Assembly: GCF_044359855.1 (NCBI RefSeq)
Contig: NZ_CP132291.1
Span: 806,001-870,000, forward strand
Reading direction: 5' to 3'
Length of the DNA: 64,000 nt
DNA from: Rummeliibacillus pycnus_A
Lineage (GTDB): Bacteria; Bacillota; Bacilli; Bacillales_A; Planococcaceae
Shown here in pieces: positions 9,458 to 18,224 of this stretch. Under the pieces are notes generated by a model that saw only the letters and a list, made by a program, of their open reading frames with translations, was not told the DNA's origin and searched no databases. How positions within the stretch are numbered: position 1 is the stretch's first letter; every line of letters begins with the position of its first letter. The translations under genes were made by a program, and so were the position numbers.

Positions 9458-9497
9458 AAAAAACAGCTGGCTTAGATGGATAGGCCTGCTGTTTTTT
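9458..9497 (-). terminator. Terminator of the ECF41 operon
   Basis: AAAAAACAGC / GCTGTTTTTT stem with T-run on the minus strand, about 50 bases after the sigma-factor stop. Confidence 0.85.
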
Positions 9498-9548
9498 GTG
9501 TCTGATTAATAGAGCCAGAAAGGCGATTTATTGATCGTTTGAAGTCTT

Positions 9549-10415
9549 CTATTGCAAATGTCGTAGTTTATCGGGATTAGCAACCGAGTAGATCGTCTGA
9601 ATTCGATTGCCACTAAAATCGAAGGAGAACACATATTGTAAGTGTTCATCAGTTGTTAAAATCAGTCCTGGTAGACCGTTAACAGATGTATATTTGATGG
9701 TGAACTTGCCTGCATACATTTTCATTAGGCTTTGAAGCAATTGAACTACTTTGGTAGCACCGAAAATAGGTATTTGTGCGGCTTTTACTTTGCCACCGCC
9801 ATCAGAGTACATTGCCACATCTTCGCTGACAAGGTCCAATAATTGATTTACGTTTCCATTTAAGATGGACTGTACAAACTCTTTTACTTTAGATTCAGCC
9901 ATTGATATCGAAGGTTGTTTATTAGGATCATATTTCATACTTTTTTTCGCACGGTGAAAAATTTGCCGGCAGTTATCATTACTTTTCCCAAGAATTTCAG
10001 CTATTTCGACATAAGAGTATTGGAAGACTTCACGAAGCAAAAAGACTGCTCGTTCTATCGCATTTAACTGTTGTAATAATAGCAAATATGCGGTGGAGAT
10101 GGATTCTTGTTGATAAAAGGCTTGTGAAGGATCGTTAGGTGAATTCTCTAATTTAAGTAATGGTTCTGGAAGCCACGGTCCGACATATACCTCACGTTTT
10201 TTTGAGTATGACCGTATCAAATCTAGACAGCGATTGGTGACGATCTTACATAGATACGCTTTTTTGTTTTCAATTTGTTCGTAGTTAGGAAGCTGATTAA
10301 AGGTTATAAACGCTTCTTGGACAATATCCTCTGAATCCATGACGCTCCCTAACATACGGTAGGCTAAAGAAAAAAGCAGAGATTGATAGTTTTGATAAAG
10401 TCTTTCTATACTCAA
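9549..10415 (-). CDS. sigJ: ECF41-group RNA polymerase sigma factor (SigJ-like)
   Basis: The 288-residue sigma factor has region 2 (about residues 8-75, YRMLGSVMDSEDIVQEAF), region 4 (about 110-160, with YVEIAEILGKSNDNCRQIFHR) and a C-terminal SnoaL-like domain. The three signature motifs of the ECF41 group are present: WLPEP in the linker, DGGGK in the SnoaL domain and NPDKL at the end. In this group the C-terminal extension acts as a built-in regulator in place of an anti-sigma factor. The TTG start overlaps the oxidoreductase stop (TTGA), so translation is coupled. ECF41 genes usually sit beside an oxidoreductase, carboxymuconolactone decarboxylase or epimerase, which fits here. Confidence 0.93.
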   Translation of the reverse strand: MSIERLYQNYQSLLFSLAYRMLGSVMDSEDIVQEAFITFNQLPNYEQIENKKAYLCKIVTNRCLDLIRSYSKKREVYVGPWLPEPLLKLENSPNDPSQAFYQQESISTAYLLLLQQLNAIERAVFLLREVFQYSYVEIAEILGKSNDNCRQIFHRAKKSMKYDPNKQPSISMAESKVKEFVQSILNGNVNQLLDLVSEDVAMYSDGGGKVKAAQIPIFGATKVVQLLQSLMKMYAGKFTIKYTSVNGLPGLILTTDEHLQYVFSFDFSGNRIQTIYSVANPDKLRHLQ

Positions 10416-11701
10416 ATTTTGATTTCCTCTCTAGTCTTTAGTAGTTGTGAAACGGCTCGATTAGCGCTAGCTACTGATGCATCAACGAGCAGCTCCCCAT
10501 GTGAGACCCAGTCACCAGCAACATATAGTCCCTCAATTTCAGGAACAGAAGGGCCTGGATTCTCCATTCTTTTCATATGAGGAAAATCATGGACAACCGT
10601 CATTTTAGGCAGGAACTGTCTTGCAACTAATTCATTCTGCCAGCCGGGTTGAGCTACATCTAATACCTGCTCCAACTCATCCTCATCCTTCGCTGCATCT
10701 GTATGTTGACCCTGATATTTAAAAAGCGATATTACTTGTGTCCCATTATCACTCAATATAGCTGGTCTTGGTTTTCCCTCCCGTGATTGGTGCGTAAAGA
10801 AAAATGGTTGATCCAATCCATAGATAAATTGGTGCTTTGGATTAGGCAACTGTCGTAATCCTACATCTAGACAGGCAACTGTAACAGGAATAGCTTGCTT
10901 GTTCCATCTGTCGAGTGCTGTTTGGTCTGCATGGGGAACTAGTTTGTGAGAAATGGAAGGTGGTGTAGTTAGTATAACATTCGATGCTTCTATTCTAGTG
11001 CCACCCTCACATAAAATTGATTGTACTTTTTGATCTTGATGTTCGACTGCAACCACTTTACAACCGGTGATTAGCTCCACTCCTTGTTGGACAGCAAGTT
11101 CACGCAGTTCTTCTACGACTGTCCCCCAACCTCTATCGAGATACAAGACCCCTTTTAGTGAACGCTGCACCTGCTTTAAGGCAGGACCAGCAGCATGTAA
11201 TTCAGGTGCAAACACATAAGTGGATGTTCGAAGCAGTGCATAGAACACGTTGCGCAGCATTGGGTCATGCAATTGAGTTTCAATCCAATCGCGGATACTG
11301 ATATGGTTCCAAACGCTTGTGTCCATTTTTCCTAATTTAATGAACCATTTTGCCAATTCGAGCTTTCCTCCCCAACTTAGGAGAGGCGATTGAAAGAAGG
11401 AAGTTAAGTTCGTTGGTATGGGCATCATTTGTTCTTTCCACATCCCGTAAGCATCAATAGACGGTGTGCTTCCCTCAAGTCGAAGTCCGAGTTCGCGGAA
11501 TGCTTCATACGCCTCCCCTTTATACAGTGCATGCCCACCCAAATTAAAATATATACCCTGTTTTTTATTTGTGATGGCTCTGCCTCCCAATTGCTTTTGC
11601 AGTTCCAATACAATGGTTCGTTTTCCTCCTTTTGCTGCATAGATCGCAGCCGTTAATCCTGCTATTCCCCCGCCTACAATAGCCACTTCATATTTTGTCA
11701 T
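10412..11701 (-). CDS. FAD-dependent oxidoreductase (amine oxidase / phytoene desaturase type)
   Basis: The protein has about 429 residues. An N-terminal FAD-binding Rossmann motif (AIVGGGIAGLTAAIYAA) is followed by the GGRAITN segment typical of flavin amine oxidases. A C-terminal GLYVAGDWVSHGELLVDAS closes the FAD site and includes the conserved AGD. It is the first gene of a two-gene operon with the ECF41 sigma factor, and is therefore probably the sigma factor's conserved target. The substrate is unknown. ATG 11701 has AAAGGG nine bases upstream; ATG 11710 and 11707 are less well placed. Confidence 0.85.
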   Translation of the reverse strand: MTKYEVAIVGGGIAGLTAAIYAAKGGKRTIVLELQKQLGGRAITNKKQGIYFNLGGHALYKGEAYEAFRELGLRLEGSTPSIDAYGMWKEQMMPIPTNLTSFFQSPLLSWGGKLELAKWFIKLGKMDTSVWNHISIRDWIETQLHDPMLRNVFYALLRTSTYVFAPELHAAGPALKQVQRSLKGVLYLDRGWGTVVEELRELAVQQGVELITGCKVVAVEHQDQKVQSILCEGGTRIEASNVILTTPPSISHKLVPHADQTALDRWNKQAIPVTVACLDVGLRQLPNPKHQFIYGLDQPFFFTHQSREGKPRPAILSDNGTQVISLFKYQGQHTDAAKDEDELEQVLDVAQPGWQNELVARQFLPKMTVVHDFPHMKRMENPGPSVPEIEGLYVAGDWVSHGELLVDASVASANRAVSQLLKTREEIKI

Positions 11702-11733
11702 TTTCATCATCCCTTTCGATTATTTACTAATAT

Positions 11734-11760
11734 AACGGATGAGTGGATGATTCTGTGACA
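11734..11760 (-). promoter_or_regulatory. Predicted ECF41 promoter
   Basis: Read on the minus strand, TGTCACA (11760-11754) is followed by exactly 16 bases and then CGTT (11737-11734), some 30 bases before the oxidoreductase start. The published ECF41 promoter consensus is TGTCACA with a CGTC-like -10 element. The match and its position support autoregulation of the operon by the sigma factor it encodes. Confidence 0.75.
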
Positions 11761-11948
11761 AATTGGAGATGAAAGTTTTTTGAGGGAGTGGATTGTTAGG
11801 TAACACGAACTGATTCAAGAAGTATATTTTCCATTCTTTTACCAAACACTTTGATGTGATTCGTAATTCCTTAATTCTTAAGTAACTAAATCATGCGTTA
11901 GTTGAACTGGAAAAGGTATAGATTAGGAGAAATTGATGTTATAGAAAT

Positions 11949-12095
11949 GTGTTGGTCACGAAGCCGTTGCCACAGGACGTGGCGTTCTTAGGCTTTGTTC
12001 CTTAAATGATGTGCTCCTGCATCGATTCGCTAGCTTCGTCGCACAAAGAAAATGCGAATGCATTTTCGAGGACTCGTCGTCGAATGCGTTGCAAT
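11949..12095. repeat. Truncated hairpin-core motif joined to R1 modules
   Basis: Bases 11949-12004 hold a left-truncated copy of the GTTGGTCAC...GCCACAGGACGTGGC core found at 20142, 46681, 56606 and (variant) 33194. It is followed by R1 modules (GCTCCTGCATCGATTCGC; AATGCGAATGCATTTTCGAGG). It occupies the gap between the oxidoreductase and a small lipoprotein gene. Confidence 0.8.
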
Positions 12096-12176
12096 GAACA
12101 AAAATGCATACAATTAAATGTTCGTATATTTCATATGGATTTATTTTTATAAAATAAGTAATAATCGCTACTCGGT

Positions 12177-12455
12177 TTATAAACTTGTAACATTATCAAA
12201 CGGAGTAGACTCTTCCAATTTTACTTTAATAGTGTCCCCTTGTGCTTCGAGATCGGTAGTGACTGCTCCTTTTGAAAAGAAAACAATATACGAGTTATCT
12301 TCTCCATCATTAATTAATTGGACTACATTATTTGAATCTATTTTATTTTGTACTTCACTTGGTACATTAGATATTTCACTAAAGCTTAAAGTAGATGAAT
12401 TACAAGCAGATAAAATAGACAATGTTAACAGTAATAAAAACAATAACTTTTTCAA
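12177..12455 (-). CDS. Small putative lipoprotein
   Basis: The 92-residue product starts MKKLLFLLLLTLSILSAC, a lipoprotein signal peptide with LSAC as the lipobox (Cys18 would be lipidated). The mature part is about 75 residues, polar, with no recognised domain. The ribosome-binding site AAGGAGTGGC lies upstream of ATG 12455. Function unknown. Confidence 0.72.
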   Translation of the reverse strand: MKKLLFLLLLTLSILSACNSSTLSFSEISNVPSEVQNKIDSNNVVQLINDGEDNSYIVFFSKGAVTTDLEAQGDTIKVKLEESTPFDNVTSL

Positions 12456-12728
12456 TTGTTGCCACTCCTTTCTGTCGACTTCTTAAATACGAGCAAGGTG
12501 ATCGTGTTTATTTCAATTGTTGGGTGAAACAGCTTTCCACCGCAAATGTTCGAATACTCCGTTCATCCGTATCATATGCAATGTATCAATCCAATTATAA
12601 ATATATTTCCTAATTATCTTAGTATTTCCACCTTTGTGTCAATAGTTTGACTTATAGATAAAATCAGTTACTTATATGACAAATATCACTATCTCTCATT
12701 CTCCCTCTATTGTAGGCTTAACGAAAAT

Positions 12729-12743
12729 AGAAAGCGTTTACAA
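12729..12743 (+). promoter_or_regulatory. Candidate CcpA cre site upstream of degV
   Basis: On the minus strand TTGTAAACGCTTTCT matches the cre consensus WTGNAANCGNWNNCA at all but the last position. It lies about 57 bases before the DegV start, where it could overlap the promoter. Carbon-catabolite control is inference. Confidence 0.5.
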
Positions 12744-12799
12744 TAAAATAAATATAATATTTATTTTTATAGAAATGTTTCGAAGGGAAAACTTATACT

Positions 12800-13648
12800 A
12801 TGACAAAGAAAATTGCTTGGGTCACAGATACAGCAGCATTATTAGATGAGGTTTTTATCAAAGAGCATAACATTCACGTTCTACCATTAAGTGTGGTGTT
12901 TGAGGATGGCTCACTTAGAGAAACGGTAGATATGACCCAAGATGAATTTTATGACAAATTACGAAAAACAAAAGCGCATCCAAAAACATCGCAGCCTGCA
13001 ATCGGCGAAATGGTAAGTTTATACGAAAAATTAAAAGAAGATGAATTTGATTGCGCAATCGCAATACATACCTCTAGCCAGCTATCAGGAACATATCAGT
13101 CATCGATTGCAGCTGGTGAAATGGCCAATTTTAAAGTATATTCGATTGATTCAAAAATCGGCTCATACCCTATAATGAAAATGATTGAGTACGGACAAAA
13201 GCTTATAAAAGAAGGTCAAGATGTGGAATCAGTCGTAGAAAAAATACAAGATGCTACAGATCAAACTGCATTATCTTTTATCCCTTCAAATCTTTCTCAG
13301 CTTCATAAAAGTGGCCGCGTCACTGGTACTCAAGCATTACTAAGCAATCTATTATGTATCAAACTAGTCATTTCTTTTGATAATGGAAAAGTTGAAATGA
13401 AAGAAAAAGTACGCACGTTTTGTAAAGCAAAAAAATACGTAACAGATCAATTCCGTCAAGAAATGCAAAAGAATCCGATGAAAGAAGTAGCTATCATTCA
13501 TTGTAACAATGAAAAAGAAGCCACATGCTGGAAAGTTGATTTACAAGAAGAATTTCCAAACTTAAATATTTTAGTATTACCTTTGAGTGCAGCTGTTGGC
13601 GTCCATGCAGGTGAAGGCACGACAGGTTTAAGTTGGGTGACTTTTTAA
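12800..13648 (+). CDS. DegV family fatty-acid-binding protein
   Basis: The 282-residue protein has the DegV two-domain fold. The N-terminal VTDTAALLD is the usual D-(S/T) signature (VTDSxxxL). TSQPAIGEM supplies the conserved TSQPS-like lipid-head-group loop, SSQLSGTYQSS is near residue 93, and the C-terminal GVHAGEGTTGLSW carries the conserved (H/T)xGPGxxG-like loop in altered form. Family members bind a fatty acid and in Firmicutes serve as FakB, the partner of the kinase FakA. The usual GPGA is GEGT here, so ligand specificity could differ. It is a single gene. Confidence 0.87.
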   Translation: MTKKIAWVTDTAALLDEVFIKEHNIHVLPLSVVFEDGSLRETVDMTQDEFYDKLRKTKAHPKTSQPAIGEMVSLYEKLKEDEFDCAIAIHTSSQLSGTYQSSIAAGEMANFKVYSIDSKIGSYPIMKMIEYGQKLIKEGQDVESVVEKIQDATDQTALSFIPSNLSQLHKSGRVTGTQALLSNLLCIKLVISFDNGKVEMKEKVRTFCKAKKYVTDQFRQEMQKNPMKEVAIIHCNNEKEATCWKVDLQEEFPNLNILVLPLSAAVGVHAGEGTTGLSWVTF

Positions 13649-13746
13649 AAGTTGCTATTAACAATTCATTAAATAGTTGCTGTCTTAAAAGGAGTAATCC
13701 ATTAAAAATAGATAAAATTGATGAAATGAATAAAATATTTGAGTCA

Positions 13747-13815
13747 AAAAGAATTCGCGAAAATCTTACGGGAAAGCAAGTATAGACACCCCGCAGAAAA
13801 GGAGCGAATTCTTTT
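13747..13815. repeat. Inverted repeat, possible terminator or repeat remnant
   Basis: AAAAGAATTCGC (13747-13758) and GCGAATTCTTTT (13804-13815) form a 12-bp stem with a 45-base loop. The loop contains GGGAAAGC and CCCCGCAG, which look like R1 fragments. It could end the degV transcript. Confidence 0.55.
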
Positions 13816-13973
13816 GTTAAATAAAAAATATACTCAATAATCGTGTAAATTCAGTGCCTGTTTGTTTCAGTAAGCTTTTAGTGGAATCAATTTCATAATT
13901 TAAAGGTTTAATAAAAAACACGAACATTAAATTAGCCATTGTTATAGGTCATATCAATTGGAACATTGTCTAT

Positions 13974-14215
13974 GAAGCGGAAGATGGCGAGTCCTCGAAA
14001 ATGCATTCGCATTTCCTTCGTGCGATGTTAATTCAGGGAGGTACATTCAAAGTCCTGCGGGAAAGCGAGACAGGTGAGACCCCTGCAGGTAGCGAAAATT
14101 CTTTTTGCGCTGCAAAAGGGATTTTCTGCGACGAAGCTAGCGAAGCGATGCAGGAGCAAAGGGTTTTTGAACGAGGAGGCTCACCGCTCGCCCGCGGAAA
14201 GCGCCATCTGGAGCG
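13974..14215. repeat. Long composite copy of R1
   Basis: Runs from GAAGCGGAAGATGGCG to CGCCATCTGGAGCG. It includes the AAATGCATTCGCATTTCCTTC, GCGAGACAGGTGAGACCCC, GAAGCTAGCGAAGCGATGCAG and GAGGAGGCTCACCGCTCGC modules. A 77-codon frame through it is a by-product of the GC-rich repeat, not a gene. Confidence 0.85.
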
Positions 14216-14467
14216 ATTGCTTCAATATAAGTAATTAAATTATCTCCTTCATCATCTAAAAGTCTTCTTCTCTTCCTTCTATGTGGTTAGGAATAAAATA
14301 TTCTTCTTCATTTTATGTAAACTCAATTTCTCTCCCACTTCTTTTTCCATTTTCACCAAAATTTCATCTTTGATTCACACCTTTATTATCGAATATTATT
14401 TAAATAAAGACATACATATAATTTAAATTATATAATGCAAAGAAGATGATTAATGGGAGAAGAAAAG

Positions 14468-15484
14468 ATGAAAAAACTAATTAAGGACTTGTTGATTACT
14501 GCAATCGTTATAGGCGGTTGTGTTTATGGATTCAAACATATCGATCACACACAATTGACCGAAAAAATTGTCACTGTCGAAAAAGAAATAAAAAAAGAAA
14601 CGTTACAAAAAATTGAAAATCTCCAAGTGAAGGAAGAAGCTTCTAAAGAACAACAAAAAGAAATAAAAGTTGATAATTTAGGAATTCCTAAAATAACTAG
14701 TGCTCCTAAAATGACCGTAGCAAGTGAGTATAATAAAGATTGGTATGTGTATGAGAATCATTTTAAAAACTTCACATTAACTTTCTCAGATAAAAGCGGC
14801 GGATATGTAGCAGGAAATGGTCGTACAATATTTGATGCTACCATTGGCAAAACAACCTATAACGAAATAAAACAAAAACTAGGCACACCTTTATCACAAA
14901 TTGAAAAAGGAAACGTCATCTACCAACTTTCTAGTAGTAAAGACAAGGAACAATTACTATATAATATCGATGGTTATTATGTAACATTCTTTATCGATAA
15001 TCACAATCATAACAAACTTCGTTCAGTGCAATATATAAAAAAAGATGTAGAGATGCAGAAAAATGGCTATTACGGACAAGGTACTGCCAAATTAAAAGTA
15101 GGATATGAGAAGCTTATGGTTGAATTAATCAATGAAAGTCGCGTTGAATTTGGCTTAAAACCACTAACCTATGACCATGGGTTAACTGCACAAGCTAGAA
15201 ATCATAGCCAAGATATGATTGACCATCACTACTTTTCGCATAGTGGCAGTGATGGCAGCCAACCTCAAAGCCGAATGAAAGCAGCTGGTTATAACGAACA
15301 TCTTTATGCTGAAAACATAGCATCTGGGCAATTTAGTAGTATCTATGCACATGAAGCACTTATGAACAGTCTTGGTCATCGAGAAAATATTCTTAATCCC
15401 GAATTAACACATGTAGGCGTAGGTGTGGCATTTGATACAAAAAATGTGCCTTATTATACAATTAATTTCTATACACCATTCTAG
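14468..15484 (+). CDS. Secreted CAP/SCP domain protein with CAP-associated domain
   Basis: The protein has about 338 residues. An N-terminal hydrophobic anchor (LIKDLLITAIVIGGCVYGF) and a charged coiled stretch come first. A CAP-associated domain follows at about 105-205 (GKTTYNEIKQKLGTPLSQIEKG). A C-terminal CAP domain at about 215-338 has the four-point signature: H in RNHSQDM, HHYFSHSG, YAENIASG and HRENIL. It is probably extracellular and membrane-tethered, like YkwD/YlbC relatives found with sporulation. ATG 14468 is preceded by GGAGAAG; ATG 14453 has no good ribosome-binding site. Confidence 0.88.
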   Translation: MKKLIKDLLITAIVIGGCVYGFKHIDHTQLTEKIVTVEKEIKKETLQKIENLQVKEEASKEQQKEIKVDNLGIPKITSAPKMTVASEYNKDWYVYENHFKNFTLTFSDKSGGYVAGNGRTIFDATIGKTTYNEIKQKLGTPLSQIEKGNVIYQLSSSKDKEQLLYNIDGYYVTFFIDNHNHNKLRSVQYIKKDVEMQKNGYYGQGTAKLKVGYEKLMVELINESRVEFGLKPLTYDHGLTAQARNHSQDMIDHHYFSHSGSDGSQPQSRMKAAGYNEHLYAENIASGQFSSIYAHEALMNSLGHRENILNPELTHVGVGVAFDTKNVPYYTINFYTPF

Positions 15485-15517
15485 TTTCTTACTATATAAA
15501 TCTGTTAATACTAAAAT

Positions 15518-15546
15518 AAGACGTTAGTTGTATAAACTAACGTCTT
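15518..15546. terminator. Bidirectional terminator between CAP gene and amidohydrolase
   Basis: AAGACGTTAGTT / AACTAACGTCTT, a 12-bp stem with a short GTATA loop, lying between two converging genes. Confidence 0.85.
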
Positions 15547-15611
15547 TATAATGCGAAAATTAATCTTATTGAATAAGGTCGCGTTCCTCAATAAACGAAA
15601 ATTCTATCTAT

Positions 15612-16376
15612 TTATCGTACAACATTTTCCGTTCCGATTCCATACCATGCACACCCGTTTTTATAAAGGATTTTTTCTACAATATCCTGCTCAAAACTTT
15701 GTTTTACTAATTCAATATCATTCGCGTGAAATGGTCTCTTAGCTCGTGTTGAGGGTAAATCGGTACCAAACATTAAAGCCTCTGAATTGATATCAATGAT
15801 TTTCTTCATTGTATCGATCACTTCAAGATGAACCCGCCCAAAGCCTGTTGCTTTCACTTTTATTCCTTTCTCTACTAACCTTAGTAAAGTAGGTACCCCC
15901 TCCTGAGATAAGCCAAGATGATCAATCGATACTTTAGGCAATTTAGCAATAACCTGCTCCAACTCCCCTATTTCCTTTGCATCTATATACAATTCTGTAT
16001 GCCATCCTGCTAACTCAAATACACGCTTTGCCAAAGTTTCAAGCCTTGATATCTCCTCTGAACCACCCCTTTTCACATTAAAACGTAAAGCACGTACTCC
16101 AATTTTGTCTAACCGTAAAATTTCTTCATTTTTTGTATCAAACGGTAATTGTGTAACACCTACGAAATTTGGTCCAAGTTTTTTAAGAGCATGTTCTAAA
16201 TAACCTTGATAAAATTTTTGAAAGGAGCCAGAAACGATTGCCCCACCTTTAATATGAAAATCTTTTGTAGCTTTCAGATAATCATCCACTGTAAAAATAG
16301 GAGGTATATACCCGTTATTCTCGTAAATTGGATAAGCATCATCGATAATATGAAAATGCGCATCAAAAATAGTCAT
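15612..16376 (-). CDS. Amidohydrolase-family TIM-barrel metal hydrolase
   Basis: The 254-residue protein is of the amidohydrolase 2 (PF04909) type. Metal-binding DAHFHI is at residues 5-10, SIDHLGLS near 160 carries a further His, and MFGTDLPSTR near 210 supplies the terminal catalytic Asp. Relatives include dicarboxylate-lactone hydrolases and decarboxylases. No neighbour suggests a pathway, so the substrate stays open. It is transcribed alone and converges on the CAP gene. Confidence 0.8.
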   Translation of the reverse strand: MTIFDAHFHIIDDAYPIYENNGYIPPIFTVDDYLKATKDFHIKGGAIVSGSFQKFYQGYLEHALKKLGPNFVGVTQLPFDTKNEEILRLDKIGVRALRFNVKRGGSEEISRLETLAKRVFELAGWHTELYIDAKEIGELEQVIAKLPKVSIDHLGLSQEGVPTLLRLVEKGIKVKATGFGRVHLEVIDTMKKIIDINSEALMFGTDLPSTRAKRPFHANDIELVKQSFEQDIVEKILYKNGCAWYGIGTENVVR

Positions 16377-16558
16377 TTAACAATCCCCTTTCACCTTCAA
16401 TAGTAATTGAAATAAAAGTATAATTAAATTTTAATTATTTTAACCATTTCCATAAGAATTACTTATATACCTTAATATACTTCATCATGCAAAATTCAAA
16501 AAAATAAATAAACATTTAATGATATCCAATTTGTTCATTGCAATATCTGCTATAGCAT

Positions 16559-16666
16559 GAAGTGGAATCAGCTTCTCTTTCCGCGGGCGAACCGACGAGC
16601 CTCCTCGCTAAGCTCCGGGGTCTCTCTGGCTCGCTTTCCCGCAGGAGTCTTCGCTGATTCCACTTC
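16559..16666. repeat. Interspersed repeat R2 with perfect inverted ends
   Basis: A block with near-perfect terminal inverted repeats GAAGTGGAATCAGC...GCTGATTCCACTTC, a form related to R1 that shares GAGCCTCCTCGC and CTCGCTTTCCCGCAGGAGTC. Further R2 copies lie at 39365, 52485 and 58074. Confidence 0.88.
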
Positions 16667-16729
16667 AATAAAAATTGCATCACAAAATTTTATAATTAAT
16701 ATCCATGTATTTAACTTCTTCAGTACCCT

Positions 16730-16795
16730 CAACGTAGTGACGAGGAAATTGAGGCCAAGCCCGTGGAAAGCGCCGTCTGAAGCGGAACACCCAAA
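16730..16795. repeat. Partial repeat related to the 20.1-kb composite
   Basis: GCCAAGCCCGTGGAAAGCGCCGTCTGAAGCGG, with its AT-rich flank (ACTGAAAAGTTAATATG, AAATGTTCGTAT), is the reverse complement of sequence at about 20050-20130. This is a short second copy beside R2. Confidence 0.75.
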
Positions 16796-16915
16796 TTCAT
16801 CTGAATACTGAAAAGTTAATATGTTGAAATGTTCGTATTTATATACCGAATATGGATTAATAAAATCGATTCACTTATCAGCTAAATCTATATTAAAAAA
16901 TTCACAACAAAAAAA

Positions 16916-16944
16916 CTCGACATTTTCTTTAAGAAAATGTCGAG
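16916..16944 (-). terminator. Terminator of ctaB
   Basis: CTCGACATTTTC / GAAAATGTCGAG stem with a T-run on the minus strand, eight bases past the ctaB stop. Confidence 0.9.
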
Positions 16945-16952
16945 CATTTATT

Positions 16953-17900
16953 TTAACGTAATTTTAAAAATAGACCAACGATTGAATAAATAATAATCGT
17001 TGAAAAAAGGATGGTCATATAGAACAACGAATAGACAAATAGCAATGTTGCCCATTTCTTCGGATCCTTTTTATGATAGCCATAAATATTCATCGCAAGC
17101 CATGCTATGCTTAATAATAACGCAACTAACATTAAACCTTTACTTAATGTTCCAAGTAAAAAACAGCTAGCAATCAAAAGGATTAGATAGATATTTGTTG
17201 TGATATAAGTACGTTTCATCCCTTTTGCAACTGGTAGCATTGGAACATTTGCTGCACTGTAATCGTCTTGTTTACGTATAGCAATTGCATAAAAGTGTGG
17301 CATTTGCCATATAAGCATAATAACAAACAGTCCTAAAATTGCAGGGTGCAGAATATTTGGATGAATTGCCGCCCAGCCAATTAGCGTAGGCATTGCACCC
17401 GAAATACTACCGACTTCCGTGTTGTACACTGTATATCGTTTTGACCACATTGTATACGGAAAAACGTAGAAGAAAAGACCTGTAAAGCCAAGTAATGCAG
17501 CTAAAGGTGTAGCGATATAAAGAGCCGCAAGCCCAACTATAGCTGAACCGATTCCAATTCCCCATACATATTTTATTTTGATCTCACCTGTTACGGTTGG
17601 ACGTACTTTCGTTCGCTGCATAACTGCGTCTATATCTCTGTCATATAAATTATTAAAAGCCCCAGCAGCAGCTATAACTAATGCTGAACCAATAATCGCA
17701 CAAATAATTTCAAGTATTTTATCAAAAGGGTTTATTTCATACGTATAAAGCGCAAGAGTTAACCCGGCCACCATTGGAATAAGATTTGATTTTATAATAC
17801 CTGTTTTGACCGTTTGAGCTAAAATTTTTGAATTAGATTGCTTCGATACAGTGACAGCTGTATCTTGTGATGCCTGATCTCGTTTTGTGTCACTACCCAT
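16953..17900 (-). CDS. ctaB: Protoheme IX farnesyltransferase (heme O synthase)
   Basis: The 315-residue UbiA-family membrane enzyme makes heme O from heme B and farnesyl diphosphate for terminal oxidases. The first Asp-rich motif is NNLYDRDIDAVMQRTKVRP, near residues 85-103; a second polar loop, RKQDDYSAANVPMLPVAKG, is near 210-228. About nine membrane helices are visible. The usual partner ctaA and the cta oxidase genes are not adjacent, so this copy stands alone with its own terminator. CtaB and CyoE are names for the same activity. Confidence 0.93.
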   Translation of the reverse strand: MGSDTKRDQASQDTAVTVSKQSNSKILAQTVKTGIIKSNLIPMVAGLTLALYTYEINPFDKILEIICAIIGSALVIAAAGAFNNLYDRDIDAVMQRTKVRPTVTGEIKIKYVWGIGIGSAIVGLAALYIATPLAALLGFTGLFFYVFPYTMWSKRYTVYNTEVGSISGAMPTLIGWAAIHPNILHPAILGLFVIMLIWQMPHFYAIAIRKQDDYSAANVPMLPVAKGMKRTYITTNIYLILLIASCFLLGTLSKGLMLVALLLSIAWLAMNIYGYHKKDPKKWATLLFVYSLFYMTILFSTIIIYSIVGLFLKLR

Positions 17901-18150
17901 TATTTATTTTTCATTCCTTTTCATAGCAAGAGCGCCACTATATTATAACAACTAATTAATAAAATTTCATAGTTGAGGTTTCAATTTGTTTTATCTTTTA
18001 AAATAGCAAACAATAATTCAATCATACCAAAATTTTAGCGAAATATATATCATTACATACGAATTCACAATAATGACATGATTCTATGCAAACATTTCTA
18101 AAAATTAGTTCTTAATAATTCATTCTCTTTTACCATAATAAGATGAAATA
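17901..18150. other. Intergenic region with no recognised gene
   Basis: AT-rich divergent promoter region between ctaB and proC. No riboswitch, T-box or small gene was recognised. Confidence 0.6.
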
Positions 18151-18180
18151 TTACACAAAACGAACTTTTCATCTTATACT
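18151..18180 (+). promoter_or_regulatory. Candidate sigma-A promoter for proC
   Basis: TTACAC at 18151-18156 and TATACT at 18175-18180 with 18 bases between, about 45 bases before the start. A moderate match to TTGACA/TATAAT. Confidence 0.45.
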
Positions 18181-18224
18181 AAACTATGCTTGATTATTGT
18201 AATTCGTAAGGAGTGTCAAATAAA

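Noticed and set aside
14001..14234. A 77-codon plus-strand frame at 14001-14234
   Set aside because: It lies wholly within the composite R1 repeat; its length comes from the GC-rich repeat, and it has no ribosome-binding site.
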